Position numbers and translations under genes: made by a program | Notes under the pieces: generated by a model | What the model saw: the letters and a program-made list of their open reading frames with translations, nothing else | What the model was told of the DNA's origin: nothing | Database searches by the model: none | In this document: piece after piece, positions 37,001 through 49,635 of the stretch | How positions within the stretch are numbered: position 1 is the stretch's first letter | Layout of the letters: the number at the start of each line of letters is the position of its first letter | NCBI GenBank assembly: GCA_013397845.1 | Contig: VZTG01007794.1 | Coordinates: 2,275,827 to 2,339,826, forward strand | DNA length: 64,000 bases | DNA from: Melanocharis versteri | Taxonomy: Eukaryota > Chordata > Aves > Passeriformes > Melanocharitidae | Direction of reading: 5' to 3'

Positions 37001-40000
37001 TCCTGAAGGGCATTTGTGGGGGTTGGGGTATATATGTTAGCTTTGGAAGAAATAAGCTAAAAGTCTGTAGATCTGGATGTCTTGAAACTGGCTGTGCCTC
37101 AAGTAAAGAATCTTGACAGGACTGTTAAGGCCCTTTCAAAATTGGCAGTTGTATGAAACATTTTACACCTGGAAAGGCAGCAATGGGTATCCCTAAAAAT
37201 GAGACTCTACTGCTGTAAGTGATGCTGGGGAGATTGATACTAAAACATGCTGTCTAAATCCAGTGTTGGGGCTCAGAAAAGGCTGCTGAAAATTTGAAGA
37301 GGATGCAGAAAGTTACCATTTAGTCTGAGGCCTGAAGAGATTGATCTGGTTGTGTTCTCACCACAAATCTATCTGCTTATCTAATCAGGGAAAAGATGAG
37401 GTGAGACTTGGTTATCCTGTGTAAGCGTAACATATCTTACAACTATGTATCATTAGCTTGGTAGAGTAGAAATGCCAGGTTAGGAATAGTGGCAAAAAAA
37501 ACCTGTGGTGTGATGACGGGGCTGTGGTCACCTTCAGAGCCATGCAGGCAGCTCTGCCTTCTCCTCTTGTACATGTAGAGGTCTTTGCCTGTTACTTTTT
37601 CAGTGCATCTCTGTTCTCTGGGTTTCTTGTTCCCCTTGCTTGTTGCTCCTTAGTATCTAAGGCCTTTTGTTGAGACTCCTCTGCCTTATGAGAAGAGAGC
37701 TCCAGTAAAACAAAGCACTCACCTGGCCCCTGCTTATGTAGGGTGATGCCCTGACAAACCTATGCCTATTCTCTGTGCATATGCCTCTGGAATTGTTCCC
37801 TGCCTCTCCTTGTCCCATCCTGTCATCTGCCTCTGAGTGATTTATAGCATCCCTTCTCCTGTAGTGCCCAGCTACTTTGCCAAACAGGTACCTGGGAGCA
37901 GCCAGCACCTAACACCTTTCCAAACTCAGCACCCTAGCCAGTGAAAATGATTAATGAAACCAGAGATCACCCTTGCCTCTGGTTCCTGCCAGTCTGTAAT
38001 GCAGTGCTTTGTCACTTTGAGCTACTGGTTTATTTAGGGTCATTATGCCTGTTTTCAGTCCGTGAGGTGATGTTTCTTCCTTAGTCCAGTGAACAAACCT
38101 TGAAAGGGAGACTGGGTGAGATACCGCAGCAGATGGCTCACTAAAATCTTGCTACATCCACAATTTCCCTTTCACCCACTAATGCTGTAATACTGTTAAA
38201 AATAAAAATGATCCAGTGTGCCTGACAGGATGTATCCCTTGTAAATCCCTGCTGCATAGTGCTCCTGGAATCTCATGCTCTCTGTCTTCATGTTTTATTA
38301 CCGCCTGGGGTAGGAGGGGAATTTCAAAGCTGGTAGATAGCTCCTGACTATGGTTTCAAGTCGGGGAAAGCAAATGCTTTGATGTGCTTTAAGCAAAAAG
38401 AGGGGAAAACCCCCAGCATTTCGCTTCTTTATTTTGTTTTCTTTAAAGCTTTGTTCCATTTGAGGAGAACAGAGCTCTGGTTTGTAGGGAACAATGCCAG
38501 TAAGCCTTTGTGTTTTCATCTGGGGAGTTGAGTGGTACAGGATGGAACAGCTGAAGTTTCTCCAGGAGACTCTTGCAGAGTAGGAGCCATAGCTCAGCTT
38601 TCCTCTGGTGGATATGGAGTGAGGGATGCACCTTTGCAAATCAAAGGTTTAAAACCATGGTATGGTGGCAGTATTTGAGTGTGGTCTGGGCCATGTGTCT
38701 GGGGTGTGTTAGGTGTCTCCTCCAAAACACGTGCAGCTTCTGGCCCGCTTGATGTATAGGACTGCCTGTTTTGATTGCTCTGCTGATACATTATTTTAGC
38801 AAAAAATGCTCCTGCTTCTAAAGTCTGGTTTTATTCCACCACCTTAAAGCACTGAGAAGCAGTTTTGCCAGTATAACTGCACCTTCATCAGCAGACTTAT
38901 GCCTGTGGAGACATGTTGATTGCTTGGGTCTTTGCCTCTGACACAGCTGTGCTTGTAGATGTCTCTGGGGGTGGCTGGGTGTGAAAGATCAAATAGAATC
39001 TCTAGATGGAGCTTGCAAATCTGGGGAAGAGAAGAGATGGGGCAATCTAAGTAGAGGAGGTGGGCAGTTTTGTTGAGCCTCTTTTCAGAATACATGGGGA
39101 GTGAGTGGAAGTGCCTGTCTGGTAAATAGGGAACAAAGCAGGTTTTGGACAGTGTAGGCAGAGGTGACTTTGCTATTTGAATGGCAACACATATATTCTG
39201 TCTTGTGTTGTTTGCACTGCGTCTCTTGGAGCAAGAAAAGGAATTTTTAAACCCGGTCGGTGAAGGTAGACTCCAGCCCTTCCAAGCAGTGGTACAAGTA
39301 GAGCTGTCTGTTGAGGCTGAGTCGGTGTGTGGGCTGGAAACTCCCAACCTAGTCCTGAAAAACTACTGCAGGGTGGCAAGCCTGTCTGGCCTGGGGCAAA
39401 GATGCCCACCTACTCTTCCCTCTGTTCCCTCTCTTCCCTCTGGTTGTTTCCATCCTGTCAGTCATCCTGATCATCCTCTAACTGCGTTGCAACCCACTCC
39501 AGCATTTCAGAGCATCCTTTGACTCCCAACGCACATTTCTGATTGCGAAACCCGCCCTTCCTACCAACTCCTCCTTTCTGAGCTGGCTCTGGAGACTCCA
39601 AGAGCTCTGGGGCAGCACCCTCTCCTCCTATCCCAGCGCCAGGATTTGGCTGCCTTGTTATTCCTGCTCTGCCTTCCTGCTTAGACAGGTGTACATTTTC
39701 ATACCCTTTTTGCCTGCAGGAGTCTTGTTCCAGGTGGATTTCAGGATCAAGGAGGGTTTGGGCCCCAAATGTGGCTGGAGAGCGGTGGTTTGGTGTAGGG
39801 ATTTTTGTTTCTTGGATTGTTTCGGGTTCTTTTTCGTCTGCCCGTACTTCTTAAAGTATATGTGTTGGGGATGGTGGGGCATGAACAGCTGTCCCATCGC
39901 TTGGTGAGTAGGCAAAAGAAGGTCCAGGAGGAAGACCTGCTGGTACATGGTGCTGCCTGCCGTGCTGGGGGAGGAACCTCCCGTTCCTTCCCATACTGTG

Positions 40001-43000
40001 GTACCAAAGCAAATACCAGAGGGAATACTCAAGATGTGGTTTCCACTCTCCTAATCTGATGACCATAAATGCCAGGGGAAAAGAAAAATGGTCAGGCGTA
40101 TGTGCTGTCTCTGCTGACATCCCCCACAGGGCTGGGAAGTGGCCTTGCCCTAACATAAACTTGAACCCTATCTCTCCAGGTAGGAAAGAACTAAAGGAGA
40201 AAATGTGACAGTGGAGACAGGTGGCAGATAGCAGGAGGAGACACTTAATAGCTGCATGAGGTGTAGAATGAAGAGCCCGTGGATGGGGAGCGGCAGCTGG
40301 GGGCACTGAGCAGAGCAGCCTCGCTGCACCCAAGGGTGGATGCTGCTTGCAGACAGGAGAGGCTGTGCAAGGGCTGGCATGGGGTCCCGTGACTCAGAGT
40401 AGAGGTGGATGGGGAATGTTTCGTTCCTTCTTTCTCATTTTTTGTGTTAAACTTGCAGCTTGGTGCCACTGTATCCTCCCTGGAGGGCAGGGAGCATACC
40501 TGGTCCTGGAGAGCCTATGCACTGACCTTGGTGGAAAATTAAACTAGCAGTGGCAAAACTTTGTAAGGTGCATTGCTGCCCACCTGGGCATCTCCCTGGT
40601 TGCTTGGAGCTGACCAAGCTGGCAGGGGCAGCGTGAAGCTTTTGCTCTTGCAGTTACTCTGTCAAGCAGCTGGGGAGCCATCCAAAAACATACTTGGTTT
40701 TGATCCTGTGGCTAGTTACAAGACAGGTGTTGCTCATCCTGGAGAGGGGTAAATTCATAAGCCACAGCAGAAGAGGGGTCAGCAGGGCAGTGACAGCGAC
40801 AGCCCCTTGCTGCTTTCCTGGACCTTAACAATGGGAGCAGAGGTCCATTGCTACAAGACATACCCTTCACTCCTGGTAACTCGACAGGGATTTCAGCTGA
40901 CTGTAGGTGAGAGTGCAGACAGCAACAAATACTTGTGTGCTGCTAGTCTGTATCTGGAAAGTGGATTGTCTTTGCCTGGAAGTTAGCTGTGTTGTCTCCC
41001 TGTGAGGAGTTATATGTGATTCCGATGAACAGAGGCATGGGGCATATCAGCAGCATGCTGGCAGTCATGCAGCTGTTCAGGGTGGGATGCAGCGCACAGC
41101 CAGGTTCTCCTGTGCTGTGGATCCGTGCTGCTTCATTGCTACTCTCTAAAGCTGAGTGTTGACACCTCACCCTGTGTCTTGGTGTGGTGGGGATGCCAGG
41201 GGCAGGCTGGATGCACGGTCAGGAGCAGCAGGGAGTGAGTCAGTGCTGGGGGCGGATGAATCGGTGCTGGGAGGAGCGGGTGGTGAGGGGTGAGGGTGGC
41301 CAGGAGCTGCCACATGGACATGTGGGAGGCTGGCAGAGAGTGGGGACCCTGCAGCGGGTACTGGGGTGAACCTGGAGGATGAAGGGAGCAAAGGATCATC
41401 CTAGGCATGGGCAAAGTTGCTGGTGCCTTCACCTCTGGCAGTGCATGGACTGCAGAAGCCTGGAACCCTGTTGAGCTGTGCTGAAGGGATGGTACACAAG
41501 GATAAGCTGAGTGGATATGCAGTTGTCCAGCAGTTCCTGGACCCTTTTTGTGACAATGTCCCATGCTCCAGTCATGCCTCTGGACTCCAAGCCTTGGCTG
41601 AACATGCACCAGAAGTCAGCTGAGGCTTTCTGGTAAAGCCCCTGATACCAGCCCTCCCTTGCCTGTTAGGAAGGATTGAAAACTCAGAAATCGATCCAGC
41701 CCCTTAATGTAAATATGCATTCTTGTTAGCCCATTTGGGGATGGTAAGTGCAGTGGCATAGGAAACAAATCTGGGGAAGGGAGCCAGGAGGTCCATTATG
41801 AGTTTGGTAGGGTGGAAGAGGTGTTGGCTATTTGAGGGCAGGAAAGCAATAACTTTCTCAAAGATGGAGAGGAAAATGTGAGGCTCTGAAAATTAGCCTG
41901 GCATCAGGAGATGGCTGGATGCAGCCAGGAGGGAAAAATGGAAAATGCGGTGGTGGCTCTGGAAAGAGTCAGGGACTGGCACTGATTATTTTGCCTGGAG
42001 GGGCTTCAAGAATCTGATCTGCCACCATATGGGTGTGCAGTTCAATAACGTCTTGTGGGGTCTGTTTCCAGCCACCCAGGATGGGATATAGCTTGGCACT
42101 GGAGAAAGTCTGCAAAATTCAAGGAGCTATAGAAGGCACTCATTTCTCACCTTCTGTTGCTCAGGAGCATATTCTTGGACAGTATTCCAGGTGTGAGATG
42201 ATGCCTTGGGCAGTTGGGGTTGTAATTCCTTTCCTTCCCCTACCCTGCTTCGAGACCCATTGCAAACTTTGTTGTCCTCTTCTCTGCCCACAGCTGAAGA
42301 CTGCTGTCACTAGTGCCTCAGCAGCCAGATGTCCTTGCAGATCTTCCCAGGGGCAGTGAGCAAATGGAATAACCAAGTGACCGTCCAGAGCAGAGGTTGG
42401 GCAAGGGTGAGCAGTGGGGGCTGCTTCCCCACCCACCTGCCGGAGGACCACTGGCTGGTGGGGTCATGGTTCCCCTGGAGATGGCACTGCCTGAAGAGGC
42501 CCTGTCAAAGAGCTGTAGCAACCAGCAACTTCATTGTGCTGCTGCAAGAGGGTCCCAGGAACTGTCAGTAGGTTTTCAGAGCCTTCATGTTAAATTGGTG
42601 CTTCAACACCTGCTGGCACTTGGTGCTTCTCAAGCCTGGAGCAGGCTGCAAGGGGATGCTGACACACTCCTTTGTGCTGGATCTGATTTCACACTTCCAC
42701 AGGAAAACGTTCCCGGAGTTTAATGGTCTGATGTGAAAAAATGAGTGTGCCCTTGAGTCTCCTTGCGTTGATGAGGGAGCTGCAGGTGATCAGCCAATGC
42801 TGCAGCACCCATCCCTAAGTAACCCTCCCACAATCCCCTCATCTTCCCATGACAGAAGAAAGTTCCCTTGCTCATGCTCCCTTGACTCATCTCATCCTCC
42901 ACTTCCAACAGGAGTGTGTTTGGTGTTAGTAAACATCATGTTATAAATAGGCAGCTGATGCTATATTGGGAGGAGTTTTCTGTGGTGAGCACAGGCTTAG

Positions 43001-43174
43001 TGGGACCTGGGCCTGGAATCTGTGAGTTCAGCTCAGGCATGCAGGGGTATTGGTGACCCCTCATCAAGGGGCAGCTGTGGGTGTGGCTGAGGGGATGCTT
43101 CCTGAGCTCCAGCTTTGTTTCCCTGGCCCTGAGAAGCTCTCCAGAGCTTCCCACCCCTACCAGCCCTGCTGGGC

Positions 43175-43650
43175 TTCTCACTACAAGGATGTTGAGCTGC
43201 TGGAGCATGTCCAGAGAAGGGCAGTGGAACTGATGAAGGATCCAGAGCACAAATCTAATGGAGAGTGGCTGAGGGAGCTGGGGGTGTTTAACCTGGAGAA
43301 AAGGAGGCTAAGGGGGACACAGATGAACCTACCTGAAAGGAGGTTGTAGCCAGATTGGGGTCAGTGTCTTCTCCCACCTAACAAGTGATAGGACTTAGGG
43401 ACATGTCTTTAAGTTGCACCAGAGGAAGTTTAAGTTAGATATTAGGAAGAATTTCTTCACTGAAAGAATGGTCAGGCATTGGAACAAGATGTCCAGAGAT
43501 ATGGTGGAATCCCCTTCCCTGGAAGTATTCAAAAACCATGTGGATGTGGCACCTGGGTACATGGTTTAATGGTGAACGCAGCTGTGCTGGGTTAACAGTT
43601 GAACTTGATGATCTTAGAGGTCTTTCCCAACATTAATGATTCTGTGAATG
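43175..43650 (+). mobile_element. CR1 retrotransposon, 5'-truncated 3' end
   Basis: The copy begins near GGATGTTGAGCTGCTGGAGC and GTCCAGAGAAGGGCAGTGG, runs through CTGAGGGAGCTGGGGGTGTTTAACC, TTAGATATTAGGAAGAATTT and TGATGATCTTAGAGGTCTTT, and ends with ATGATTCTGTGAATG. These are landmarks of the 3' end of avian CR1 LINEs, which end in short ATTCTRTGA-like repeats and lack a poly-A tail. The 5' half still reads as the C-terminal end of ORF2 (ELLEHVQRRA, LRELGVFNLEKRRLRG, in the frame of 43050-43349), but stops and frame changes follow, so it is inactive. It lies in TMEM63B intron 1, in the gene's orientation. Confidence 0.95.
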
Positions 43651-45668
43651 TGTGATGTGTAGATTGGTGTTAGAGAGGTGACTTGAAAGCAGGTTGGATT
43701 CAGGAGGAAGGAATAAGATGCAAGTGGCTATGTTGGGCTACATTTAGCCCTGAGGGTCTACAGGTGTTTCATGTAGGGTCTAAACTACTGCTGGCTGGCA
43801 GCAGTGGAGTAAAACTTGGAGCTTGGTATCTGTCAGCTTCCTCCTGTTCAGATGGTCCCTGCCTCAGGAGGTGTATAGCCAGCATCTGTGTGACTCTGTC
43901 AGATGAGCAGGTAACTGCCCTGGGATGCTTTGCAACACCCACTGGGTTGCTGGGTAGAAGGCACCAAGCAAGGTATCTCTGATTGCTGAGGAGTCACACA
44001 TACACATCCTCATGCCTGTGCCACTTGGAGAGCAAGTGTTGACCCTAAACCCCTGCTGGGGCTGTGGATTATTGATGAACTGCAGTAAATGAGTCACACG
44101 CACACGCCCAGTGTGAGTGCATGAGGTGGAGCCCAGCAGAGATGCATGTGGCAGAGTTGATCCCAGAGCTCCCAGCATTGACTCTGACAGGACATGTCCC
44201 TGCCAGCAGACCTGGCGCCACAGCCTCAGTGGAGACCCGATTTCCGTATGTGGGGATTCTTGAAGGCTTTGGCTGGGATGCCGGTCAAGTGGCATAAGCA
44301 GAGGGCAGGGTGCCAGTTGTGAAATTCCAGCCTCCTCGCTCACAGAGCTGTGGCAGGATTACTGTGGCAAGTCCTGGGCATAAACAGGTGGGACAGGGCA
44401 GCAGCAGCAGTGGGGCTAGCCACCCAGGACAGGATGGTGGAGGAGTTGCTGCTCTCCTGCATCCCTGTGCTTTCCCATTTCAGGCCCTGGAGGACTAAGT
44501 GTGGCTGTCAGGTTTGCTCTGAGGGCAGCTGGGCGCTCTTCACTCTGGAGGCTGACCTGGGGTGTATGTTCCCAGCCCCAACAGTGTAGGGAGGAGATGT
44601 GATGTACTCCCTGCAGGAGGCTGTGATTCAAGGAGCTGTAAGTTGGCATGCCTGGATGATCTTAGGCAGGGGACAGCAGACTTTGCAGCCTTCTCCTGTA
44701 TTAAATGTGGAGGTGACTGGGGGAAGGAGCAGCAGGCTTCCCTGGGAGCTCTAGGGAGGGTGGTGGTGGAGGATTGCAAAATGCAAACTGAATCTGAAAG
44801 CTCTCCAGTTTGGAGGGAGGAGGCTTTGCTTGGTCTGCTGCTCAAATAAGCGGTGTTGTCTGGCCTTACTCTGCACTGTCCAGGTTGTGTTTTAAGCCAT
44901 GTAAACCTAATGATGCCTGGGGCTTTCCTGTGCTTGCTCCTCTGAGCTGATTGGGGTGTGTTGGAAGAGCCAGGCAAGAGGCATCCCAGAACAGCCATAT
45001 TGGCATGTGAAATGAGGCAGTATGGCTACACTTTATCCATTGATAAAAAGCAAAATGTACTGTAAGAGGCTCCTGCCTCATCTGTAATGTGTAGCACGTG
45101 TCTTTCCATGCCATAGTCCGAAAAGCAAATGTTAGGAAGGCTCTCCACCATCATGCATTAATGGAGTTTGTCTCTGCCCGTGGTATATGTAGGTTGCCTG
45201 CCCCAGTAAGAGTGGGGGAGATTCTAGATCATACAGCTGCTTGGGATTACTCTGAGGGAACTTGAGTGCATTAGTGCAGGAGGCCTTTTCAAAATACCTT
45301 GTAACATCAGTCAGGTAACAAAGGTTGTATTGATTGTGTGTTTGCCAAGAGCCAGGCAAGCCCTGATGCTGATGATCCGCAGCAAGTCTGGTAACAAGGT
45401 TTGGGTGTTTCCCACTATGTAAAAATGGCACAACTAGGATGTTTTAGTGTTTGTTGATATAAATGGGAAAACTGAAGTTCACCTTGTAACAGTTTACACT
45501 TATCAAAATACTGTGTTTATTTAAAAATTTTAAAAATGAAAAATAAAAACAAACATAACAAACCTTACTTTCCTCTCCCTCTGTGGACAGTTTGGGCACC
45601 ATGGGAGGCAGCTGTGCCGGAAGGAAATGGGAAGTGAGAGGACAAGGTAGGATGACAAAGTACTGGGA

Positions 45669-45689
45669 TATATATATATATATGTATAT
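45669..45689. repeat. (TA)n microsatellite
   Basis: About eight TA units, interrupted by one G near the right end. Confidence 0.9.
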
Positions 45690-46603
45690 TTGGCCATGAT
45701 GTGACTGAAAGAGAAGCCTTTGGCCTCTCAGGCTAAGAATGCAAAGGAGTTGTGCTGCAGAGCAAGGAGACCACAGTACCATCCTCCCTGTGGCTCTAGC
45801 CATATCTATGCTTGGGGTGTTCGGGCACAATACGTTTAGAAAGGTGCTGACCACACAGAGAGACTTCAGCTGTGGAAATAGTCACACTGAAAAGGTATGC
45901 TTGGAAAAATGACAGGTATACAGGCTTTAGCTTGAGAAAAGTGGAGGCAGATAGGAGATGTCTTCTGTCAGCAAGGGATCTTCAATCCCCTTGCTGAGAA
46001 GGGAGAGCAGTATTTTTGAAGAAGTGGTGAGAAGCAGAAGTAATGAAATTTGGAAGCAGAACTGGGAGAAATGGCGTGCCTTTCAAGCCTGCCAAAACTG
46101 TTCCCCCGGAAGAGAAGAAAGCTTTCTGGTCTGGGATCATTTATTTAACTGGTTGCTATGAAGTGTACTGCAGGAACCTATTTCTCATCATTAAAGAAAA
46201 ATTCTAATTAAGCTTCTTGGTCTTTGCTGCCCCTACCCTGAGGTACTCAGCTGGGGCTAGGTTGGTGACTGCTGCACAAAGCCAGAGTCCAGAGAATGGT
46301 CTTGGAAAACATCTGGTGCTTGAAGCAGAGCACAGTGCTCAAGTCTGTCCCTTTTTGGATAAACACTTTAATTTAGCCATGTACTTATGATGACTTCAGT
46401 CGAAGTGTTTCGAGATAAGTGTGTACTTGGGAGCTTTCCTGAGCAGGGGTCATTTTTTTTGTGTGAAGATCGTTGAAGAAATATCTTAAAGGGCGTTATC
46501 CTGTACAGTTGCCAAATATTTGCATTAGGAGAAATACTAGGCAGTAATCTCATCTGGGTTATTAATTAGTAATTTATCTCAGAATGCCATAGTCTACTAA
46601 TTG

Positions 46604-46618
46604 TTTTTTTTTTTTTTT
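46604..46618. repeat. T15 homopolymer
   Basis: Uninterrupted run of T, preceded by TTG. No retroposed copy could be recognised next to it. Confidence 0.85.
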
Positions 46619-49600
46619 ACTCCTGCTCCTGTGATGTGTTTGAGATGGCCAGGCAAACTTCATTCGTATAAACAAAATGCCTCAGCCACTGCTTTGGATG
46701 GTTTCTTTTCATGCAATACATGTGGTGTGTTGTCCCCATTCAGAAATGAGTATGGAACAGCATGGTCACCCCTGTGAACCAGCAAAGAACAGGGGTTTTG
46801 TCTCTTGGTACCCTGATTCTTTGGAGTCCACTGGCTCCTTTTTATTTGGGTGATGGCCCCTCCTGCCTCCCTGTGTGATGCTGCACTCCACATCAGTCCA
46901 GCCAGCCAGATGCCACTTCCACAGAAAGTGAACAGCCCGGAATGTGATTTCTTGGTAGAAACCTATGGAGTGCTTTAGTGCATCCTGCCAATGCTGTGCT
47001 GTGTGCTGGTAACTGTATCCAGCAGAGGGTTAGGGTTGTACGGGGTGACCATCAAACTTCAAGACTTCACACAAGGATGGAGACAGGAGGTCAGAGATGA
47101 GTGTCTCCTCAGGTTTGGGGCACCTGGACCCACCACTCTGTTTTCTTTTGACATTAAAAGTCATTTGTGGAAGCAGAGAGATTGAAAGGCTTTAGGAGGG
47201 AAAGGTGGTCTCAGGAAATATGGCCAGAATAAGGACTGAGGCAGAAGGGCTTAGCAGGGCAGCAGTCATGGTGGGATGGGAATAGCACAGCTCTTCTGAG
47301 CATGTCTCTCTCAGGGCTACCGCTACAGCTCCCATCAGGCTGTTCACCACTGATTTACGCTCTTTTTAGGGCAGTGTTTTCCATGGAAGGCAGCCTCCAG
47401 GTATGCAAGCTGCCTTACAGCAGCTCCAGGCTATGATGCTTAGCTGCTCCTGGGTGTTCTCCAAACTGAAGCCCATGGAACACACCCATGTCTGTTTTCC
47501 TTTCAGCACCGCAGCCTGGAGCAGCAGAGCCCAGAAAATGCTGTGAGCACCCGGCTGGCGTGCCTGAGGGGGCTGTCCAGTGTCTGGTCTTAGTTCTTCT
47601 GTATAATGCTGGTCTGTCTGAGCTGGGGTGCCATTCCTGCCTTCACCTCCAGCAGCCCTTAGTCCAGTGTTTGGTGTGCTCACCATTGTTTTTTGAGGTG
47701 ACCTCCAAGCCATTTCCTTCATATCAAGTTAGGATTTTGGTGGTCTTAGTAGATGTGAGCACTCTGGCTTGAGCTGGGGCTGCGGGCAAGAGGAACCCAG
47801 GTTACTAAACTGCAGTCTTTAGTTGACTCTCATAGGCTTGGTATTTGCTTGTGTGGAGCTGTGCTCCATGGATAAACAGTGACTCAGAGCAGCTTTATCC
47901 AGTTAAAGTACTATTTTCTTTGTTTGCCCTAACATTGAGATAGAGCCTGGATGACATGAGGCTCACACTGCCACCAAAAATTCAGTGCCCTCCTCCAAGC
48001 CCAAACAGCCTCTTTATCTCGCACACCTTTATCAGTGGGTCTGGGAGCCGGGCTGCATACCTTGAAGTACCACTTCAGTGTTCCTTGGTCTCTGCTGGAT
48101 CTCAGTGCACAGCGCCCAACTGGCGCTTTTTTCCCTGTGTTCCCAAGCCAGGCCCAGCTCCTCTTGCCAAGCCCAATGGGGTGGAGTGAAACCATTGAAA
48201 AGAAGAGCCCGATCAGCATCTCTCAAGTGCTAGAGGCTGGCTGAGAGCCCAGCCTGGTGCATGCCAGTGACTCCTGCCTGCAGACCCCAGCCCCAGCAGT
48301 CAAAAGCGGGCAGAGCTGCCCTGAAAACTGAAGAAGAGGTAGGTGTTCAACCCTCATTTTTCCCAGCAGGTAAAGGTTATTGGGCACCTGTCGCCAGGTT
48401 AGATCTCTCTGGCAGCATTGGAGCAAATATTACGTAGAAGAGGAATTGGGACGTCTCTGGGTCCTGATGTGCTAAGTGAGGTCCAACAGATCTCTCGGGC
48501 TTCCGAGCAAGGACAGTCTCAATGCTCTGTTTAATGTCCATCTACCTCTGCTGTGACCTTTGTTATTTATTCAGGGCCCAGCAGGAGCTCAAAATTGGTC
48601 TCTCATAACATCTGTCACTCTTACTGGAGTTCAGTAGCTACTGGGACAGAGTGCATAAGGGGAATCGTGTGCTGTAGGGCCTCAAGGTTTTTCCAGTGGC
48701 ACAGTTGTCCTAGTTTGAACATGTTTGTGGCCAAGATTGCCCTGCTGCTCTTGGTTGTACTGGGTGCCATGCCAACGCTGTGTGTAGTGCCCTGGTGCCG
48801 TGGGTTGGACTGTGCTGCTGTTGCTGGAACCCTGACTCTGCTGAGATTTCCCCAGCAGATGCAGGAAGCGAATTCCTAGATGGTCTCCTATAACTGTCCT
48901 GGCTTGCTGGCCACATCCAGACCTCTTGCTGTGAGAGGCATTTGCTGATATCTGCTGTTGTTGAGGAACAATTGAAGACTTTCCTCCTTCTGCCGTTGCT
49001 GCCAAACCTCTTTACAACTCAGCATGAAGTTGTAAAGGGAGCTCAATTTTGCTTGCCTCAGGGCTGTGATTACCTTGACCTTTGGTGTTCGGCTGTGCTC
49101 TGGGTCCTTTGTAGACCAGCTCTGCAAGGCAAGCACTATCTTTGGAATGCTTCAAGGAAGGTGGGAAAAGGTGAGAACATCCCCAGCCTGCAAATTGCAA
49201 ACACTTGAAGTTGCAATCTGCTTAAGGACCTTGGAAAAGAATCAGCCTTTATCTGTTACAGGAAGGGTGCCAGTGCCAGGATTTGAAGTAGACGTTCCTG
49301 TTTTAGGAGCAACACTGAGGCCGCTCCTGTGGAAGCTCATGCAGTACCCTGGCAGCTTGTCCCTCAGTGCCCACGAGAGGGAAGGGGATTCCCTCTCGGC
49401 TTCCTGGTTTGCATTCTGGATGTTTGCTGCTGGATGGGAGAGCCAGGCTGGTGGGCCCTTCCCTGCTTATGCCAAGCTTCTTCACCAGTATGTGAAAGAG
49501 CGTTTTTCTATGTGCCACTAAGCACCATCTCCAGGGATGATGCACTGAGCACATGGACCCATTTTGCCACTGTTATGGAATTGATGCGTGGTTTCAATTT

Positions 49601-49635
49601 TCACATGTCCCTAGGGAGCAATTGCTCAAGAAGGC

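Larger units (their letters stand above)
30791..43170 (+). other. TMEM63B: TMEM63B intron 1, left part, no exon recognised
   Basis: Between the CpG island and the first coding exon I see no coding exon of TMEM63B or any other gene. This part is mostly unique sequence. It contains a perfect 8-bp inverted repeat with 6-base loop at 33759-33780 and a possible old LINE relic at about 36790-37000. Plus-strand AATAAA hexamers within 2 kb of the island (31746-31751, 32132-32137, 32258-32263) could allow premature polyadenylation but have no support beyond the hexamer. Open frames such as 32312-32875 (minus, 187 residues) have no recognisable domain. Confidence 0.6.
43651..49635 (+). other. TMEM63B: TMEM63B intron 1, middle part, no exon recognised
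   Basis: No coding exon, RNA gene or clear mobile element. Simple repeats: a TA microsatellite at 45669-45689 and a T15 run at 46604-46618. The open frames are short and overlap on both strands. Confidence 0.6.

Noticed and set aside
48553..48879. Leu-rich frame resembling a signal or membrane peptide
   Set aside because: Short, no homologue recognised, no splice signals or conserved pattern, surrounded by ordinary intronic DNA.
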